A stretch of 64,000 nucleotides of DNA from Pseudoalteromonas luteoviolacea DSM 6061 (GTDB lineage Bacteria > Pseudomonadota > Gammaproteobacteria > Enterobacterales > Alteromonadaceae), in NCBI RefSeq assembly GCF_001625655.1, contig NZ_AUYB01000136.1, forward strand, positions 105,869 to 169,868, written 5' to 3'. How positions within the stretch are numbered: position 1 is the stretch's first letter; each line of letters opens with the position of its first letter. This document shows positions 1-9,357 of this stretch, in pieces. The notes under the pieces were generated by a model, which ran no database searches, had not been told where the DNA came from, and saw nothing but the letters and a program-made list of their open reading frames with translations. A program made the translations under genes and the position numbers.

Positions 1-1362
1 GCAATCATTAAAGCCGTTAGAGCATCAGTTGAGCTTGATGAGCTAAAAGCATACAAAACAGAAGCTGAAGGGTTTGCAGATCTCGTGATGACTGAGGTTT
101 CACGCTCGTTACGAGGAATTTTCTTTGCGACGACTGAAATGAAAAAAGAGTGGCAAAGCGATAGTGAAGCGAAAATTGAGCGCGCAGCTGTATTAGGTGG
201 TGGTTTGATGGGCGCCGGCATTACCCATGTTAGCGCAGCTAAAGCAGGCGTCCGTGTGCGTATTAAAGATGTTGCGCATCAGGGGATCAGTAACGCACTC
301 AATTACAGCTATAAAATTTTATCTAAGAAGCAAAAACGTCGTATTTTGTCAAAAGCACAGATGCAATCAACTATGAACAGCATCACTGGTACAACTGATT
401 ACAGCGGTTTTGAGCATATTGATATAGTTATTGAAGCCGTATTTGAAGACCTAGAGTTAAAGCAGGGAATGGTCGCAGATATTGAAAAAGCGTGTTCAGA
501 AAATACTATTTTTGCAAGTAACACGTCATCACTGCCGATTGCGCAAATAGCCGAGAAAGCAGCGCGCCCAGAAAATGTGATTGGCCTACATTACTTTTCA
601 CCTGTTGAGAAAATGCCGCTTGTAGAAATCATTCCCCATGAAGGCACATCAGAAGACACGATTTCAAAAACGGTTAACTTCGCGCGCAAACAAGGGAAAA
701 CGCCAATTGTCGTTCAAGACAAGGCTGGTTTTTACGTGAATAGAATTTTGGCTCCGTACGTTAACGAAGCAGCCAGCTTACTGTTAGCTGGAGAGCCGAT
801 TGAAAAAATAGACCAAGCGTTGGTAGAGTTTGGTTTCCCTGTTGGGCCATTGGCTCTGCTTGACGAAGTCGGCATTGACATTGGCTCAAAAATTGCTCCT
901 ATCTTAGAAAAGGAGTTGGGCGAACGCTTTAAAGCGCCAAATGCCTTTGAACGTATGATCAGCAACAAGCGTTTAGGTCGTAAGACGGGTAGAGGCTTTT
1001 ATACCTATGAAGGTAAAAAAGGTAAAAAAGTTGACGAGTCAGTTTATGAATTACTGGGCATTACACAAGCCCCTAGACTGAACAAACAAGAAATTGCTAA
1101 CCGATGCGTAGCCCAAATGTTAAATGAAGCATCAAGATGCCTTGATGAAGGTATCATTGCTTCTGCACGGGATGGTGACATTGGCGCAATATTCGGTATT
1201 GGCTTTCCACCATTCTTAGGCGGACCGTTTAGCTATATGGATAAACGTGGCATTAATAAAGTATGTTCTGAATTGTCGACATACGCGACTGAAAATGAAG
1301 TCTTTACGCCTTCTGAACCACTCAGAGCAAAAGCTGAAGCTGGTGAAGCATACTACGGCTAA
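1..1362 (+). CDS. fadJ: Fatty acid oxidation complex subunit alpha FadJ, 3' part
   Basis: The reading frame is open from base 1, so the N-terminal enoyl-CoA hydratase half lies outside the window; about 453 codons remain. What is visible is the 3-hydroxyacyl-CoA dehydrogenase half: a Rossmann nucleotide-binding loop V-L-G-G-G-L-M-G-A-G, the H-Y-F-S-P-V-E-K-M-P motif carrying the catalytic His, and the C-terminal dehydrogenase domain (V-G-P-L-A-L-L-D-E and G-R-G-F-Y-T-Y). This enzyme performs the hydration and NAD-dependent oxidation steps of beta-oxidation with thiolase FadI. FadJ is favoured over FadB by sequence feel and because epmC and yfcL, which lie near fadJ in other gammaproteobacteria, occur downstream. 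A terminator follows at once, so it ends its operon. Confidence 0.9.
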   Translation, partial: AIIKAVRASVELDELKAYKTEAEGFADLVMTEVSRSLRGIFFATTEMKKEWQSDSEAKIERAAVLGGGLMGAGITHVSAAKAGVRVRIKDVAHQGISNALNYSYKILSKKQKRRILSKAQMQSTMNSITGTTDYSGFEHIDIVIEAVFEDLELKQGMVADIEKACSENTIFASNTSSLPIAQIAEKAARPENVIGLHYFSPVEKMPLVEIIPHEGTSEDTISKTVNFARKQGKTPIVVQDKAGFYVNRILAPYVNEAASLLLAGEPIEKIDQALVEFGFPVGPLALLDEVGIDIGSKIAPILEKELGERFKAPNAFERMISNKRLGRKTGRGFYTYEGKKGKKVDESVYELLGITQAPRLNKQEIANRCVAQMLNEASRCLDEGIIASARDGDIGAIFGIGFPPFLGGPFSYMDKRGINKVCSELSTYATENEVFTPSEPLRAKAEAGEAYYG

Positions 1363-1380
1363 GAAAAATTAAATGAACTG

Positions 1381-1411
1381 TAAAAACACCCCTCATACGG
1401 GGTGTTTTTAC
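1381..1411 (+). terminator. Rho-independent terminator after fadJ
   Basis: The stem ACACCCC / GGGGTGT with a short loop is flanked by an A run on the left and TTTTT on the right. It sits about 20 bases after the fadJ stop. Confidence 0.85.
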
Positions 1412-1796
1412 ATCTAAAACAAAAATCAGCACTGATTATTTTTAAATACTTGCCCGCTATCATCTCCAATCCATAAAAAAGTAACTTTTCGCTCGACTAA
1501 AACAAAAGCAAGTTTAACCTTTGACTGGCAGTAATAAGTTCTATTGGTATCTCAAGATTGGGTATTACTTATACTTTGTTTAGGGTAAAAATCTCCCCGT
1601 TCACGTGTTAATTATTTAATATGAAGTTTATTTGTGTTAACCGCGCGGAGTTAAAAACCCCTTTTAATACATTGTGTTGTAATCACTGCGCTATGAGTGA
1701 GTCTATTTTATAATTGAGGATATATCAATTTGGAGCACTTTACCTTGAGTGATAATTGATCAATTCTATTTTTAGCTTTTGATAAAGGAATAGAGC
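1412..1796. other. Intergenic region, no gene seen
   Basis: AT-rich sequence between the fadJ terminator and the small secreted protein. I see no convincing ORF on either strand. The only clear signal is a Shine-Dalgarno-like AAGGAA just before the next start codon; the promoter of that gene must lie here. Confidence 0.5.
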
Positions 1797-2204
1797 ATGA
1801 AAGTACTAAAGAAATTAATATTAGCAACTGCGTTGGCTGGGTCTTGTCAGGTATTAGCCAGTGACATAACTTACAGTGCATATGGCACTACCAAGGCACA
1901 AGCGCAAAGCTCAATACATAACTACGCCTCTCGAAATAATTACACCGTTTTAAGTATCAATTGTTACAGCCCTCAAATGGGCCCACCTTGGCAGTGTGAT
2001 GGCCGCTTAAGAAAGAAAAGCACCACACCGCCAGCAGGTGAAATAATAAAAGTGAGTGCTTGGGGTTACAGTGAAGCTAACGCGACAGCAAATGCAATAA
2101 GTGCTTGGCGTAGTGCTGCCAATTCGACAAAAACACCAGGTGTTTACTGCAAATATTGGGCTGTAGGCCCAGGTTGGCAGTGTTTTGCTCAAGGCCGCGC
2201 ATAA
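1797..2204 (+). CDS. Small secreted protein made of two Cys-containing repeats
   Basis: The 135-residue product has a signal peptide (M-K-V-L-K-K then a hydrophobic core ending around V-L-A-S at residues 19-22). The mature part is two similar modules of about 48 residues (roughly 24-74 and 84-134). Each starts with S-A-[YW]-G, continues through an Ala-rich helix-like stretch, and ends with Y-C or N-C, then G-P-x-W-Q-C and G-R. The four Cys are two per module, suggesting one disulfide per repeat in the periplasm or outside the cell. AAGGAA precedes the ATG by about 9 bases. It stands alone, with no obvious partner gene. I do not recognise a named family and assign no function. Confidence 0.75.
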   Translation: MKVLKKLILATALAGSCQVLASDITYSAYGTTKAQAQSSIHNYASRNNYTVLSINCYSPQMGPPWQCDGRLRKKSTTPPAGEIIKVSAWGYSEANATANAISAWRSAANSTKTPGVYCKYWAVGPGWQCFAQGRA

Positions 2205-2533
2205 CGTTTATTTTTAGTCACATCGTATCGCACACTTGAAAGAGTTGTGGCTAAACGCACTTGTGATAAAAACCATCAGAGGCTGGCTATTAACACTCAG
2301 TCTCTATTTAACTGATTACTAATTGCACACTTCAACTTGGCTTCTCTTCTTGCTACACATTGGCGCTATCGACAATCTCTATTGATCTTTTCTTAATTGG
2401 TACGAGTACAACGTATTACTTACTTTTACGCAAAAAATGACCGATTGTAAGGCTATGTAAAGTTTATTGAGTCATTGCTTTATTGCGCACTAAACTAAAG
2501 TATTATTCGTAGACTCTGTAGGAATAGAGAATA
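2205..2533. other. Intergenic region, no gene seen
   Basis: No credible ORF, RNA gene or strong hairpin was found. It presumably carries the promoter of the RND efflux operon; the operon's first gene is preceded by AGGAA. Confidence 0.4.
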
Positions 2534-3934
2534 ATGTGGCAAAACATGGTGTTTGTATTTGCAGTCACAGGTGTCTTGGTTGGATGTAGCGCGACTTCTC
2601 AAATCGGAGAGGATTATCAAAGCCAATTGAGCATGCCGGTAACGTGGCAGCAAACGCATACTGCAGGTAACGTACAGTCCAATTGGCTAGCGCAGCTAGA
2701 CAATCCTCAAGTACATAAACTTGTATCACTGGCGTTAAGCAATAACCTATCAATAACAACAAAAGCTCTCGAAATTGAAACTGCTCGCCAACAGCTTATC
2801 ATTAGTGGTAGTGCTTTATGGCCTACTCTGGAAGTCTCTTTTGATAGCACAAGGCGCAAATCTGCCAGTACAGAAGAGTATTCTAGTAGTCATGAACTCG
2901 GTCTTAAAGTGGGTTATGAACTAGACCTTTGGGGGAAACTCGCTGACGAAGACCGTCAAGCCAACCTCAATGTAATGGCTAGTCATGCAGAGTTTATGCA
3001 AGCGCAGCATAATCTTGTGGCTGATGTGGTTATTAGCTGGTTCGCCGTTATAGAGGGACAAAAACAGCTTGAATTACTTCATCAAAGATTAGAGCTGGTT
3101 GAACAGAATTTAGATATTATCGAAAACGGCTATAAACAAGGCTTAAATAGCGCCCTAGATGTGTACTTGACTCGCAATGAGTTTAGTAATGAAAAAGCGA
3201 AAGTAGCACAGCAAAGTGCTTTGGTAAGTGAAAGAAAGCGTGCGCTAGAGCGGCTGGTGGGTGAATATCCTAGTGCTCAACTTGGTGTGCATGCAGAATT
3301 ACCATTATTGAGTTCAAATATTAACGTAGGTGTGCCCTCGGAGCTTGTGAGCCGTAAACCTGCGCTAATGTCTAGTTGGTATAAACTATTAGCACAGGAT
3401 GCAGCGCTGGCTTTTGCTCACAAAAGCCGCTTTCCAAGTATCAATCTGACTGCGTCCTACGGCTCTAGTAGTAACGATTTCAAAGATGCATTTTCCATGT
3501 CATCAGCAGGGTGGTCCTTACTTTCGGGAGTCTCAGCACCTATTTTCAATGCCGGAAAACTAGCAGCAAACGAAGAGCTCGCAAAAGTACAGCTAAGAGC
3601 TCAAGAGTTGTCTTATCTAGACAGTTTGCAGGATGCTTTTACAACGGTAGAAAACGGAATAACCGCAGAGCAAGCGTTACGTAGCCGATATCAAGAGACG
3701 CTAGTTTCTGAGAAAAATGCACGACTTGCAGAGCAGCTTTCCTTTGAGCAGTACCAAAAAGGTCTAGTTAGTTATACCACTGTTTTGGACGCACAAAAGC
3801 GATCATTTGAAGCACAAAGCAGCCTTATCTCAATCAAGAATGAATTAATTAAAAACCGTGTAGAGCTCCATCTCGCGTTGGGCGGAGACTTTAAATCATC
3901 TCAGCCTAAGGAAGACAACAATGAATCCAGTTAA
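2534..3934 (+). CDS. RND efflux outer membrane lipoprotein (TolC/NodT family)
   Basis: The 466-residue protein starts with a hydrophobic stretch and a lipobox V-L-V-G-C at about residues 14-18, so it should be a lipid-anchored outer membrane factor. Two TolC-type halves follow, with long helical segments rich in Ala, Gln and Glu and motifs such as G-Y-E-L-D-L-W-G-K-L and Y-x-x-G-L-x-S-x-L-D-V, typical of the NodT/OprM family. It would form the trimeric exit duct of a tripartite drug or metabolite pump. It overlaps the adaptor gene by 14 bases, and the three genes form one operon. The substrate cannot be told from sequence. Confidence 0.9.
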   Translation: MWQNMVFVFAVTGVLVGCSATSQIGEDYQSQLSMPVTWQQTHTAGNVQSNWLAQLDNPQVHKLVSLALSNNLSITTKALEIETARQQLIISGSALWPTLEVSFDSTRRKSASTEEYSSSHELGLKVGYELDLWGKLADEDRQANLNVMASHAEFMQAQHNLVADVVISWFAVIEGQKQLELLHQRLELVEQNLDIIENGYKQGLNSALDVYLTRNEFSNEKAKVAQQSALVSERKRALERLVGEYPSAQLGVHAELPLLSSNINVGVPSELVSRKPALMSSWYKLLAQDAALAFAHKSRFPSINLTASYGSSSNDFKDAFSMSSAGWSLLSGVSAPIFNAGKLAANEELAKVQLRAQELSYLDSLQDAFTTVENGITAEQALRSRYQETLVSEKNARLAEQLSFEQYQKGLVSYTTVLDAQKRSFEAQSSLISIKNELIKNRVELHLALGGDFKSSQPKEDNNESS

Positions 3935-5234
3935 AAAAATAGTTTTACCAGCCGCGGTGCTGGTTGTTTCAATCTTATTGGTCATGTTTATTACGTCAAA
4001 CCCGCCCAAAGCCAAGCGAGGACAAGGTAAGCCTCAAGCTCAGATGACGGTAGATTTTCAAACAGTTTCTACAGCTCCTTTCACTATGGAAATTAGCAGT
4101 TATGGTGTTGTTCAACCCCGCACTCAAAGTATGTTAGTGGCACAGGTTTCAGGCGAAATCAGCGAGATTAACGACAACTTTAGAGATGGCGGCTTTTTTG
4201 AAAAAGGTGAGCTTTTGTTGCGCATTGATGACAGGGATTATCATGCCGAAGTTCAGGTCGCAAAAGCAACCTTATTAAGTGCTCAGCAAGGTCTGATTGA
4301 AGAAGAAGCCCGCGGGAAACAAGCTGAGGTTGACTGGCAAAGATTGGGTGACGGCTCAGAGCCGAGTGACTTAGTCTTGCGAAAACCGCAGCTAGCAGCA
4401 CAGCGCGCAAACGTGCTCTCAGCACAGGCCCAACTCGCCAAGGCAGAACTGGCTTTGGAACGCACGCAAATTATAGCGCCATTTGCAGGGCGTATTTTGA
4501 GCAAAAAGGTGGACCTTGGACAGGTGATTTCTACAAACAGCCAATTGGCACAAATATATGCCATTGATTATGTTGAGGTGAGGTTGCCTATAAACAATCG
4601 TGACCTTGCGTTTTTAACTCTGCCAGAACAATCCAGAGAAGGTACCAAACATGGTGATTTCGCAAGCGTCTTATTGAGCTCAGATCTTGGCGTTGAACAA
4701 CAGTGGGTGGGCAAAATTGTCCGTACAGAAGGGGCCATAAACGAGTTATCACAACAGTTGTATGTTGTTGCTCAAATTGATGACCCTTATTCAATGGAGC
4801 AGCAAGACAATTTTGCAATCAAAATCGGCCAGTATGTCAATGCGCGAATCGCAGGAAGGACGATTAAAAACGCTATTACGATCCCCAATAGTGCTATCTA
4901 TCAGGGAAGCTATGTGTATGTGTTGGATGACAATGATCTGTTGATGCGTCAGGAGATCACTCTAGCGTGGCAAAGCGAAGAAAACGCGATTGTAAAATCG
5001 GGACTATCGAATGGTATGAGATTAGTAACAACGCCACTAGGTCAAGTTAGCTCAGGAACTCGTGTAGCAGTAATGAATCGTTCACCTGATAACAAAACAA
5101 AAGATGCTAAAAGTTGGGAACAACTGAGTGAAAAACAGCAACGTCGAGTGCAAAAAATTGCTAAAGAACGTGGAGTCACTGTTGATCAGGTAATGGCAGA
5201 GCGTCGTGATAGAGCACAGGAGAAAGGCATATGA
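3921..5234 (+). CDS. RND efflux periplasmic adaptor (HlyD/MFP family)
   Basis: The 437-residue membrane fusion protein has a single N-terminal membrane segment (about residues 7-25). It then has the lipoyl/barrel-sandwich half motif (V-Q-P-R-T-Q-S followed by V-S-G-E-I-S-E-I), an alpha-helical hairpin rich in Ala and Gln (about 110-165), the second lipoyl half (A-P-F-A-G-R-I) and a beta-barrel domain. It should bridge the inner-membrane pump and the outer-membrane lipoprotein. AAGGAAG precedes the ATG. The C-terminal tail (about 385-437) is basic and polar and longer than usual. It overlaps both neighbours, so co-translation is likely. Confidence 0.9.
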   Translation: MNPVKKIVLPAAVLVVSILLVMFITSNPPKAKRGQGKPQAQMTVDFQTVSTAPFTMEISSYGVVQPRTQSMLVAQVSGEISEINDNFRDGGFFEKGELLLRIDDRDYHAEVQVAKATLLSAQQGLIEEEARGKQAEVDWQRLGDGSEPSDLVLRKPQLAAQRANVLSAQAQLAKAELALERTQIIAPFAGRILSKKVDLGQVISTNSQLAQIYAIDYVEVRLPINNRDLAFLTLPEQSREGTKHGDFASVLLSSDLGVEQQWVGKIVRTEGAINELSQQLYVVAQIDDPYSMEQQDNFAIKIGQYVNARIAGRTIKNAITIPNSAIYQGSYVYVLDDNDLLMRQEITLAWQSEENAIVKSGLSNGMRLVTTPLGQVSSGTRVAVMNRSPDNKTKDAKSWEQLSEKQQRRVQKIAKERGVTVDQVMAERRDRAQEKGI

Positions 5235-8200
5235 TTGCTTGGTTTACACGCAATTCGGTTGCCGCCAATTTATTGATGATATCAATTTTGTTTGGTGGTT
5301 TATTCGCGCTTTCAACCAAAATTCCACTAGAAGTATTTCCTTCATTTGAAACCGACCGTATTAGTATTAGCATGACCTTAAGAGGCGCAACTCCCGAGGA
5401 TGTAGAGCAGGGTGTGGCAATTCGTATTGAAGAAGCAGTGCAAGACCTAGAGGGAATTGAAAAAATATCTAGCCGATCAGCAGAAGGCTCTGCAAATGTG
5501 ACTATAGAGGTTGAAAATGGCTATGACCCCAGGGAAATGCTAGCTGATATAAAAAGTCGGGTCGATGCGATTAATACCTTTCCTGCGGATGCAGAGAAGC
5601 CCGTTATTTCTTTAGCGCAACGAAAACGGGATGTTATTACTGTGACTGTAGCTGGCAGTTATGGGGAAAAAGAAACAAGAGAGTTTGCAGAGCAAGTCAG
5701 AGATGATTTGCTGAAGATTTCGGGTGTCACTCAAGTTGAGTTGGATGGGGTACGTGACTACGAAGTAGCCATAGAGGTAAGTCAAGATAAATTACGCCAA
5801 TACGATTTGTCGATAAATCAAATTTCGGATCTGATTGCTAAATCAAGTGCAGATATCTCGGCTGGTAATTTAAAATCATCTGGTGGAGATATATTACTGC
5901 GCTCAAAAGGACAGGCGTATCGCAAAGATGAATTCGCAAATATAGCAATAAAAACAAATGCTGATGGCTCAGTGATTTATTTATCCGATGTGGCCAACAT
6001 CATTGATGGATTTGAAGAAACGCCAGTCCGCACTCGCTTTAACGGAAAGCAAGCAGCATTTATTGAGGTATATCGAATAGGACAGCAAAGTGCCATTGAG
6101 GTCGCTGACAAAGTTAAAGCTTACATTGAAGAGCGCCAAGATTCCTTGCCATATGGCTACGAGCTAAGTTATTGGGATGATGATTCAGTCATTGTCAAAA
6201 AACGTATTGCTACGCTTGCTTCCAATGCATTGCAAGGGGGAATTTTAGTACTGGCGTTGTTGACTCTCTTTTTGCGACCAGCAATTGCATTTTGGGTTTT
6301 TATTGGAATACCGGTGTCTTTTATGGGCGCCTTTTTAGCGTTGCCTATTTTTGGTATGAGCTTAAACATCATGAGTTTGTTTGGATTTATTTTGGTTCTC
6401 GGGATTGTGGTCGATGATGCCATTGTCACCGGTGAAAACATCTACACTCATTTAAATAGCTCTGAGTCTGGTGAAATGGCCGCGATTAAGGGCACCCAAG
6501 AAGTGGCGACGCCAGTAACCTTTGGTATATTAACCACCGTTGCGGCCTTCCTACCTCTTGCCTTCATTGACGGGGTGCGTGGCGCCATATTTGCACAAAT
6601 TCCTGTTGTTGTTATTCCTGTTTTGTTAATGTCATTAATTGAATCTAAATTTGTTTTACCGGCACATCTTAAAAACTTAAAACTGCGTAAAGATAAAGCA
6701 AAAACAAATAAATTTAGTCAATTTCAGCAGAACTTTGCAGATGGTTTTGAGCGCGCAATACTGAAGTATTATCAACCAGCGCTAAAGGCTGCTGTCTCTA
6801 ACAAAGCGGTCACACTCAGCGCATTTGTTGGTGTGTTCATGATAATCGTTGCGTTAATCATGAGTGGCTGGACAAAGTTTATATTCTTTCCGCGTATTCC
6901 AAGTGAAACCGTGCGCGCAAATTTGACCTTACCAACAGGAACACCGTTTGAAGTGACGGCAAAGTATATTGACCTAATATCGGATAAAGCACAGCTTTTG
7001 AAGGACAAATATACCGATCCTGAAACGGGTGAAAGTGTCATTACGCACATTTTGGCTACTACAGGAGGGCGAGGTGGCGCTTCAAATTCTGGGCGTGTCC
7101 GCTTTGAAATCACACCTCCAGAATCTCGCTCAGTCAGTATCGACTCTCGTCAACTTGTTAGAGAGTGGCGTACTTTAATAGGTCGTATTCCAGGTGCAGA
7201 AAGTTTAACGTTTAGGGCGGAAATTGGTCGTTCAAGTGACCCCATTGATGTGCAATTGACAGGCACTTCTCTTGAAGTGTTAAGAGAAGCTGCGGACAAA
7301 GTAAAAGCGCAACTGGCGACATTTCCAACGGTTTTTGATATTACAGATAGCTTGAGCGACGGCAAAGAAGAGCTACAAATAGAATTAACCGAGCAAGGCA
7401 AGGCTTTGGGGTTGACACGTACAGACGTGTCGAGACAAATTCGCAGTGCCTTTTTTGGTGCGCAAGTACAGCGTATTCAGCGTGGTAGAGACGATGTAAG
7501 AGTCATGGTGCGTTTGCCTTTAAAGGAGCGTAGCAATTTGGCAACTTTGAATACTCTGCTAATTGACACGCCTAATTCTGCGGCTGTGCCACTGAGTCAT
7601 GTGGCCACATTAATTCCGGGTCAAAGTCCATCAAATATCTATCGTATTGACAGGTATCGGACGGTCAATATCACGGCGGATATTGAAAAACAAAATACCA
7701 ATATGACGGTGTTACAAGAGGAACTAAGAGTATTTTTAGATCAACTGGTATTGCAATACCCCGGCGTTACACATTCTTTAGAAGGTGAGGCAAAAGAGCA
7801 GCGTGACTCTTTTGGTTCACTAGGCTGGGCCTTGTTATTTGTCTTTTTTATAATTTACGCGTTATTGGCTATTCCATTTAAATCTTATATTCAGCCATTA
7901 ATAGTGATGAGTGTGATCCCGTTTGGTTTGATAGGTTCAGTGATTGGCCACTGGATAATGTCCATGGAACTGACCATTATGAGTTTACTTGGGATGTTGG
8001 CGTTAATTGGCGTTGTGGTGAATGACTCTTTGGTATTGGTGGATTACATCAACAAACAAAAAGCCAGAGGGAAAGAAGTCATGGATGCCGTTTTGAGTGC
8101 GGGAGCGGCAAGGTTTAGACCGGTAATGTTAACAAGTATTACAACGTTCTTCGGCCTAATGCCACTTCTGTTCGAGCAAGAAACCCAAGCGCAGTTTTTG

Positions 8201-8335
8201 ATCCCGATGGCGGTGTCTTTAGGGTTTGGTATTGTTTTTGCCACTTTCATCACTTTACTGCTCGTACCTGTAAATTATCTAATAGTGGATAAGGTCCAAA
8301 GCCTAGGGAGCATGCTCAAATTAAAGGCCGTATAA
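5231..8335 (+). CDS. RND family inner-membrane efflux pump
   Basis: At 1034 residues this is the normal length for an AcrB-type pump, with two repeats of six membrane segments and two large periplasmic loops. The fourth segment carries the proton-relay pair in G-I-V-V-D-D-A-I-V, the hallmark of hydrophobe/amphiphile exporters rather than metal exporters. The start ATG overlaps the adaptor stop by four bases (ATGA), preceded by AGGAGAAAGG. Compared with AcrB it looks like the more divergent class common in marine gammaproteobacteria, encoded with its own outer membrane factor. No dedicated regulator is adjacent; the next gene is betI of a different pathway. Confidence 0.92.
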   Translation: MIAWFTRNSVAANLLMISILFGGLFALSTKIPLEVFPSFETDRISISMTLRGATPEDVEQGVAIRIEEAVQDLEGIEKISSRSAEGSANVTIEVENGYDPREMLADIKSRVDAINTFPADAEKPVISLAQRKRDVITVTVAGSYGEKETREFAEQVRDDLLKISGVTQVELDGVRDYEVAIEVSQDKLRQYDLSINQISDLIAKSSADISAGNLKSSGGDILLRSKGQAYRKDEFANIAIKTNADGSVIYLSDVANIIDGFEETPVRTRFNGKQAAFIEVYRIGQQSAIEVADKVKAYIEERQDSLPYGYELSYWDDDSVIVKKRIATLASNALQGGILVLALLTLFLRPAIAFWVFIGIPVSFMGAFLALPIFGMSLNIMSLFGFILVLGIVVDDAIVTGENIYTHLNSSESGEMAAIKGTQEVATPVTFGILTTVAAFLPLAFIDGVRGAIFAQIPVVVIPVLLMSLIESKFVLPAHLKNLKLRKDKAKTNKFSQFQQNFADGFERAILKYYQPALKAAVSNKAVTLSAFVGVFMIIVALIMSGWTKFIFFPRIPSETVRANLTLPTGTPFEVTAKYIDLISDKAQLLKDKYTDPETGESVITHILATTGGRGGASNSGRVRFEITPPESRSVSIDSRQLVREWRTLIGRIPGAESLTFRAEIGRSSDPIDVQLTGTSLEVLREAADKVKAQLATFPTVFDITDSLSDGKEELQIELTEQGKALGLTRTDVSRQIRSAFFGAQVQRIQRGRDDVRVMVRLPLKERSNLATLNTLLIDTPNSAAVPLSHVATLIPGQSPSNIYRIDRYRTVNITADIEKQNTNMTVLQEELRVFLDQLVLQYPGVTHSLEGEAKEQRDSFGSLGWALLFVFFIIYALLAIPFKSYIQPLIVMSVIPFGLIGSVIGHWIMSMELTIMSLLGMLALIGVVVNDSLVLVDYINKQKARGKEVMDAVLSAGAARFRPVMLTSITTFFGLMPLLFEQETQAQFLIPMAVSLGFGIVFATFITLLLVPVNYLIVDKVQSLGSMLKLKAV

Positions 8336-8349
8336 ACTTTTCTACTTAA

Positions 8350-8417
8350 CTTGGTGATATTGTACATACCCCCCTAGCAATCAGAGGGATGTACGATATC
8401 ATCAAGTTGATCAACTT
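8350..8417. repeat. Compound inverted repeat after the RND operon
   Basis: A long imperfect inverted repeat pairs 8350-8375 with 8383-8406 (left CTTGGTGATATTGTACAT, right ATGTACGATATCATCAAG plus a C-rich/G-rich inner part), with only a few mismatches. Its right arm overlaps a perfect 14-bp palindrome, AAGTTGATCAACTT, at 8404-8417. There is no T-run, so it is not a classical terminator, though it may end the efflux transcript. It could also be a repetitive extragenic element. Confidence 0.6.
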
Positions 8418-8699
8418 CTCGAGCGCCAACTCAACACACCGCTTTATCAATGATACTTCCCATTTTTTCGTTATTTCCATAGCTCGCTCGGGACATATTA
8501 CACCGACCACATATAATTAGAGGGCTACTCTTTTTCTTGCTATGCGGTATTAAAAACAATTGTGTTGTTATTTTTGACGCTTCTATTAAACGATATGAAA
8601 ATAAAATAAATATATAAAAATCAATTTCTTAAATTTGATTTTTGCGTTTTTTGGTAAGGGGTTGATAAGTAGATCTGTGCCTGAGGTCAGAATTGCTTA
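8418..8699. other. Intergenic region upstream of the bet promoter
   Basis: No gene seen. It contains a short AT-rich inverted repeat around 8616-8643 (AAAAATCAA / TTGATTTTT) that could weakly insulate the two operons. Confidence 0.35.
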
Positions 8700-8728
8700 T
8701 TGTTATAATGGTTAGAGCTCTATATAAT
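8700..8728 (+). promoter_or_regulatory. Predicted sigma-70 promoter of the bet operon
   Basis: TTGTTA at 8700-8705 and TATAAT at 8723-8728 are separated by 17 bases, close to the vegetative consensus. Transcription would start near 8735, inside the adjacent palindrome, giving a leader of only about 25 bases. Confidence 0.6.
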
Positions 8729-8733
8729 TTATA

Positions 8734-8753
8734 TTAATTGAACGTTCAATTAA
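8734..8753. promoter_or_regulatory. Probable BetI operator (20-bp perfect palindrome)
   Basis: The sequence TTAATTGAACGTTCAATTAA is a perfect 20-bp palindrome. It lies just downstream of the predicted -10 box and ends 7 bases before the betI start codon. TetR-family BetI is known to bind an operator at its own operon and to be relieved by choline. The position over the start of transcription fits autorepression. Confidence 0.75.
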
Positions 8754-8760
8754 AATAAAT

Positions 8761-9357
8761 ATGCCTAAAGTTGGAATGGAACCAATACGTCGACAGCAAC
8801 TAATAGATGCGACGTTGGAATCAGTTGCAGAGCTTGGTCTACATGCAACGACAATAAATAGTATTAGTAATCGAGCCGGATTATCGTCTGGGATTATTAG
8901 CCATTACTTCGGTGGCAAACAGGGCTTGATGGAAGCCACTGTTCGTTACCTTTTGACAAACTTGAAAACCAGCTTACTTTCAAAAGTAGAACCCAGTACC
9001 AACGCGTATGATCGCTTAATGTTCATTGTCGAAGCTAACTTCTCAATGGTTCAACAGCAGAGCAAAACGACAAGAACTTGGTTAAGTTTCTGGGCCCATT
9101 CGATGCATGATGGGCAGCTGCACCGTTTACAGTTAGTTAATTCGAAAAGGCTCTATAGCAACTTAACATATTCATTTCTGGGTTATTTTAATAAGGATGA
9201 AGCGCAGCAAGCGGCTAAATTAGCCGCGGCTATGATTGATGGACTGTGGTTGCGTGCAGTGCTAAGTAAAGCAGGCGAAGAATCGTTCAAAGAAGCCGAG
9301 CTGCTGGCTAAGCAGTATATCTCATCTCTAATTTCATCTTCTGGAGTAAAAGTATGA
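8761..9357 (+). CDS. betI: Choline-responsive TetR-type repressor BetI
   Basis: The 198-residue protein begins M-P-K-V-G-M-E-P-I-R-R-Q-Q-L, closely like Escherichia coli BetI, which supports the ATG at 8761. The N-terminal helix-turn-helix spans about residues 10-55 (T-I-N-S-I-S-N-R-A-G-L-S-S-G-I-I-S-H-Y-F). The C-terminal ligand domain retains W-L-S-F-W-A and D-G-L-W-L-R-A as in the family. No clear Shine-Dalgarno lies between the operator palindrome and the start. It overlaps betB by four bases and heads the operon, as expected for an autoregulated repressor of glycine betaine synthesis from choline. Confidence 0.93.
   Translation: MPKVGMEPIRRQQLIDATLESVAELGLHATTINSISNRAGLSSGIISHYFGGKQGLMEATVRYLLTNLKTSLLSKVEPSTNAYDRLMFIVEANFSMVQQQSKTTRTWLSFWAHSMHDGQLHRLQLVNSKRLYSNLTYSFLGYFNKDEAQQAAKLAAAMIDGLWLRAVLSKAGEESFKEAELLAKQYISSLISSSGVKV

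Noticed and set aside
6772..7113. 113-codon minus-strand ORF inside the RND pump gene
   Set aside because: Antisense shadow in a highly conserved pump gene.
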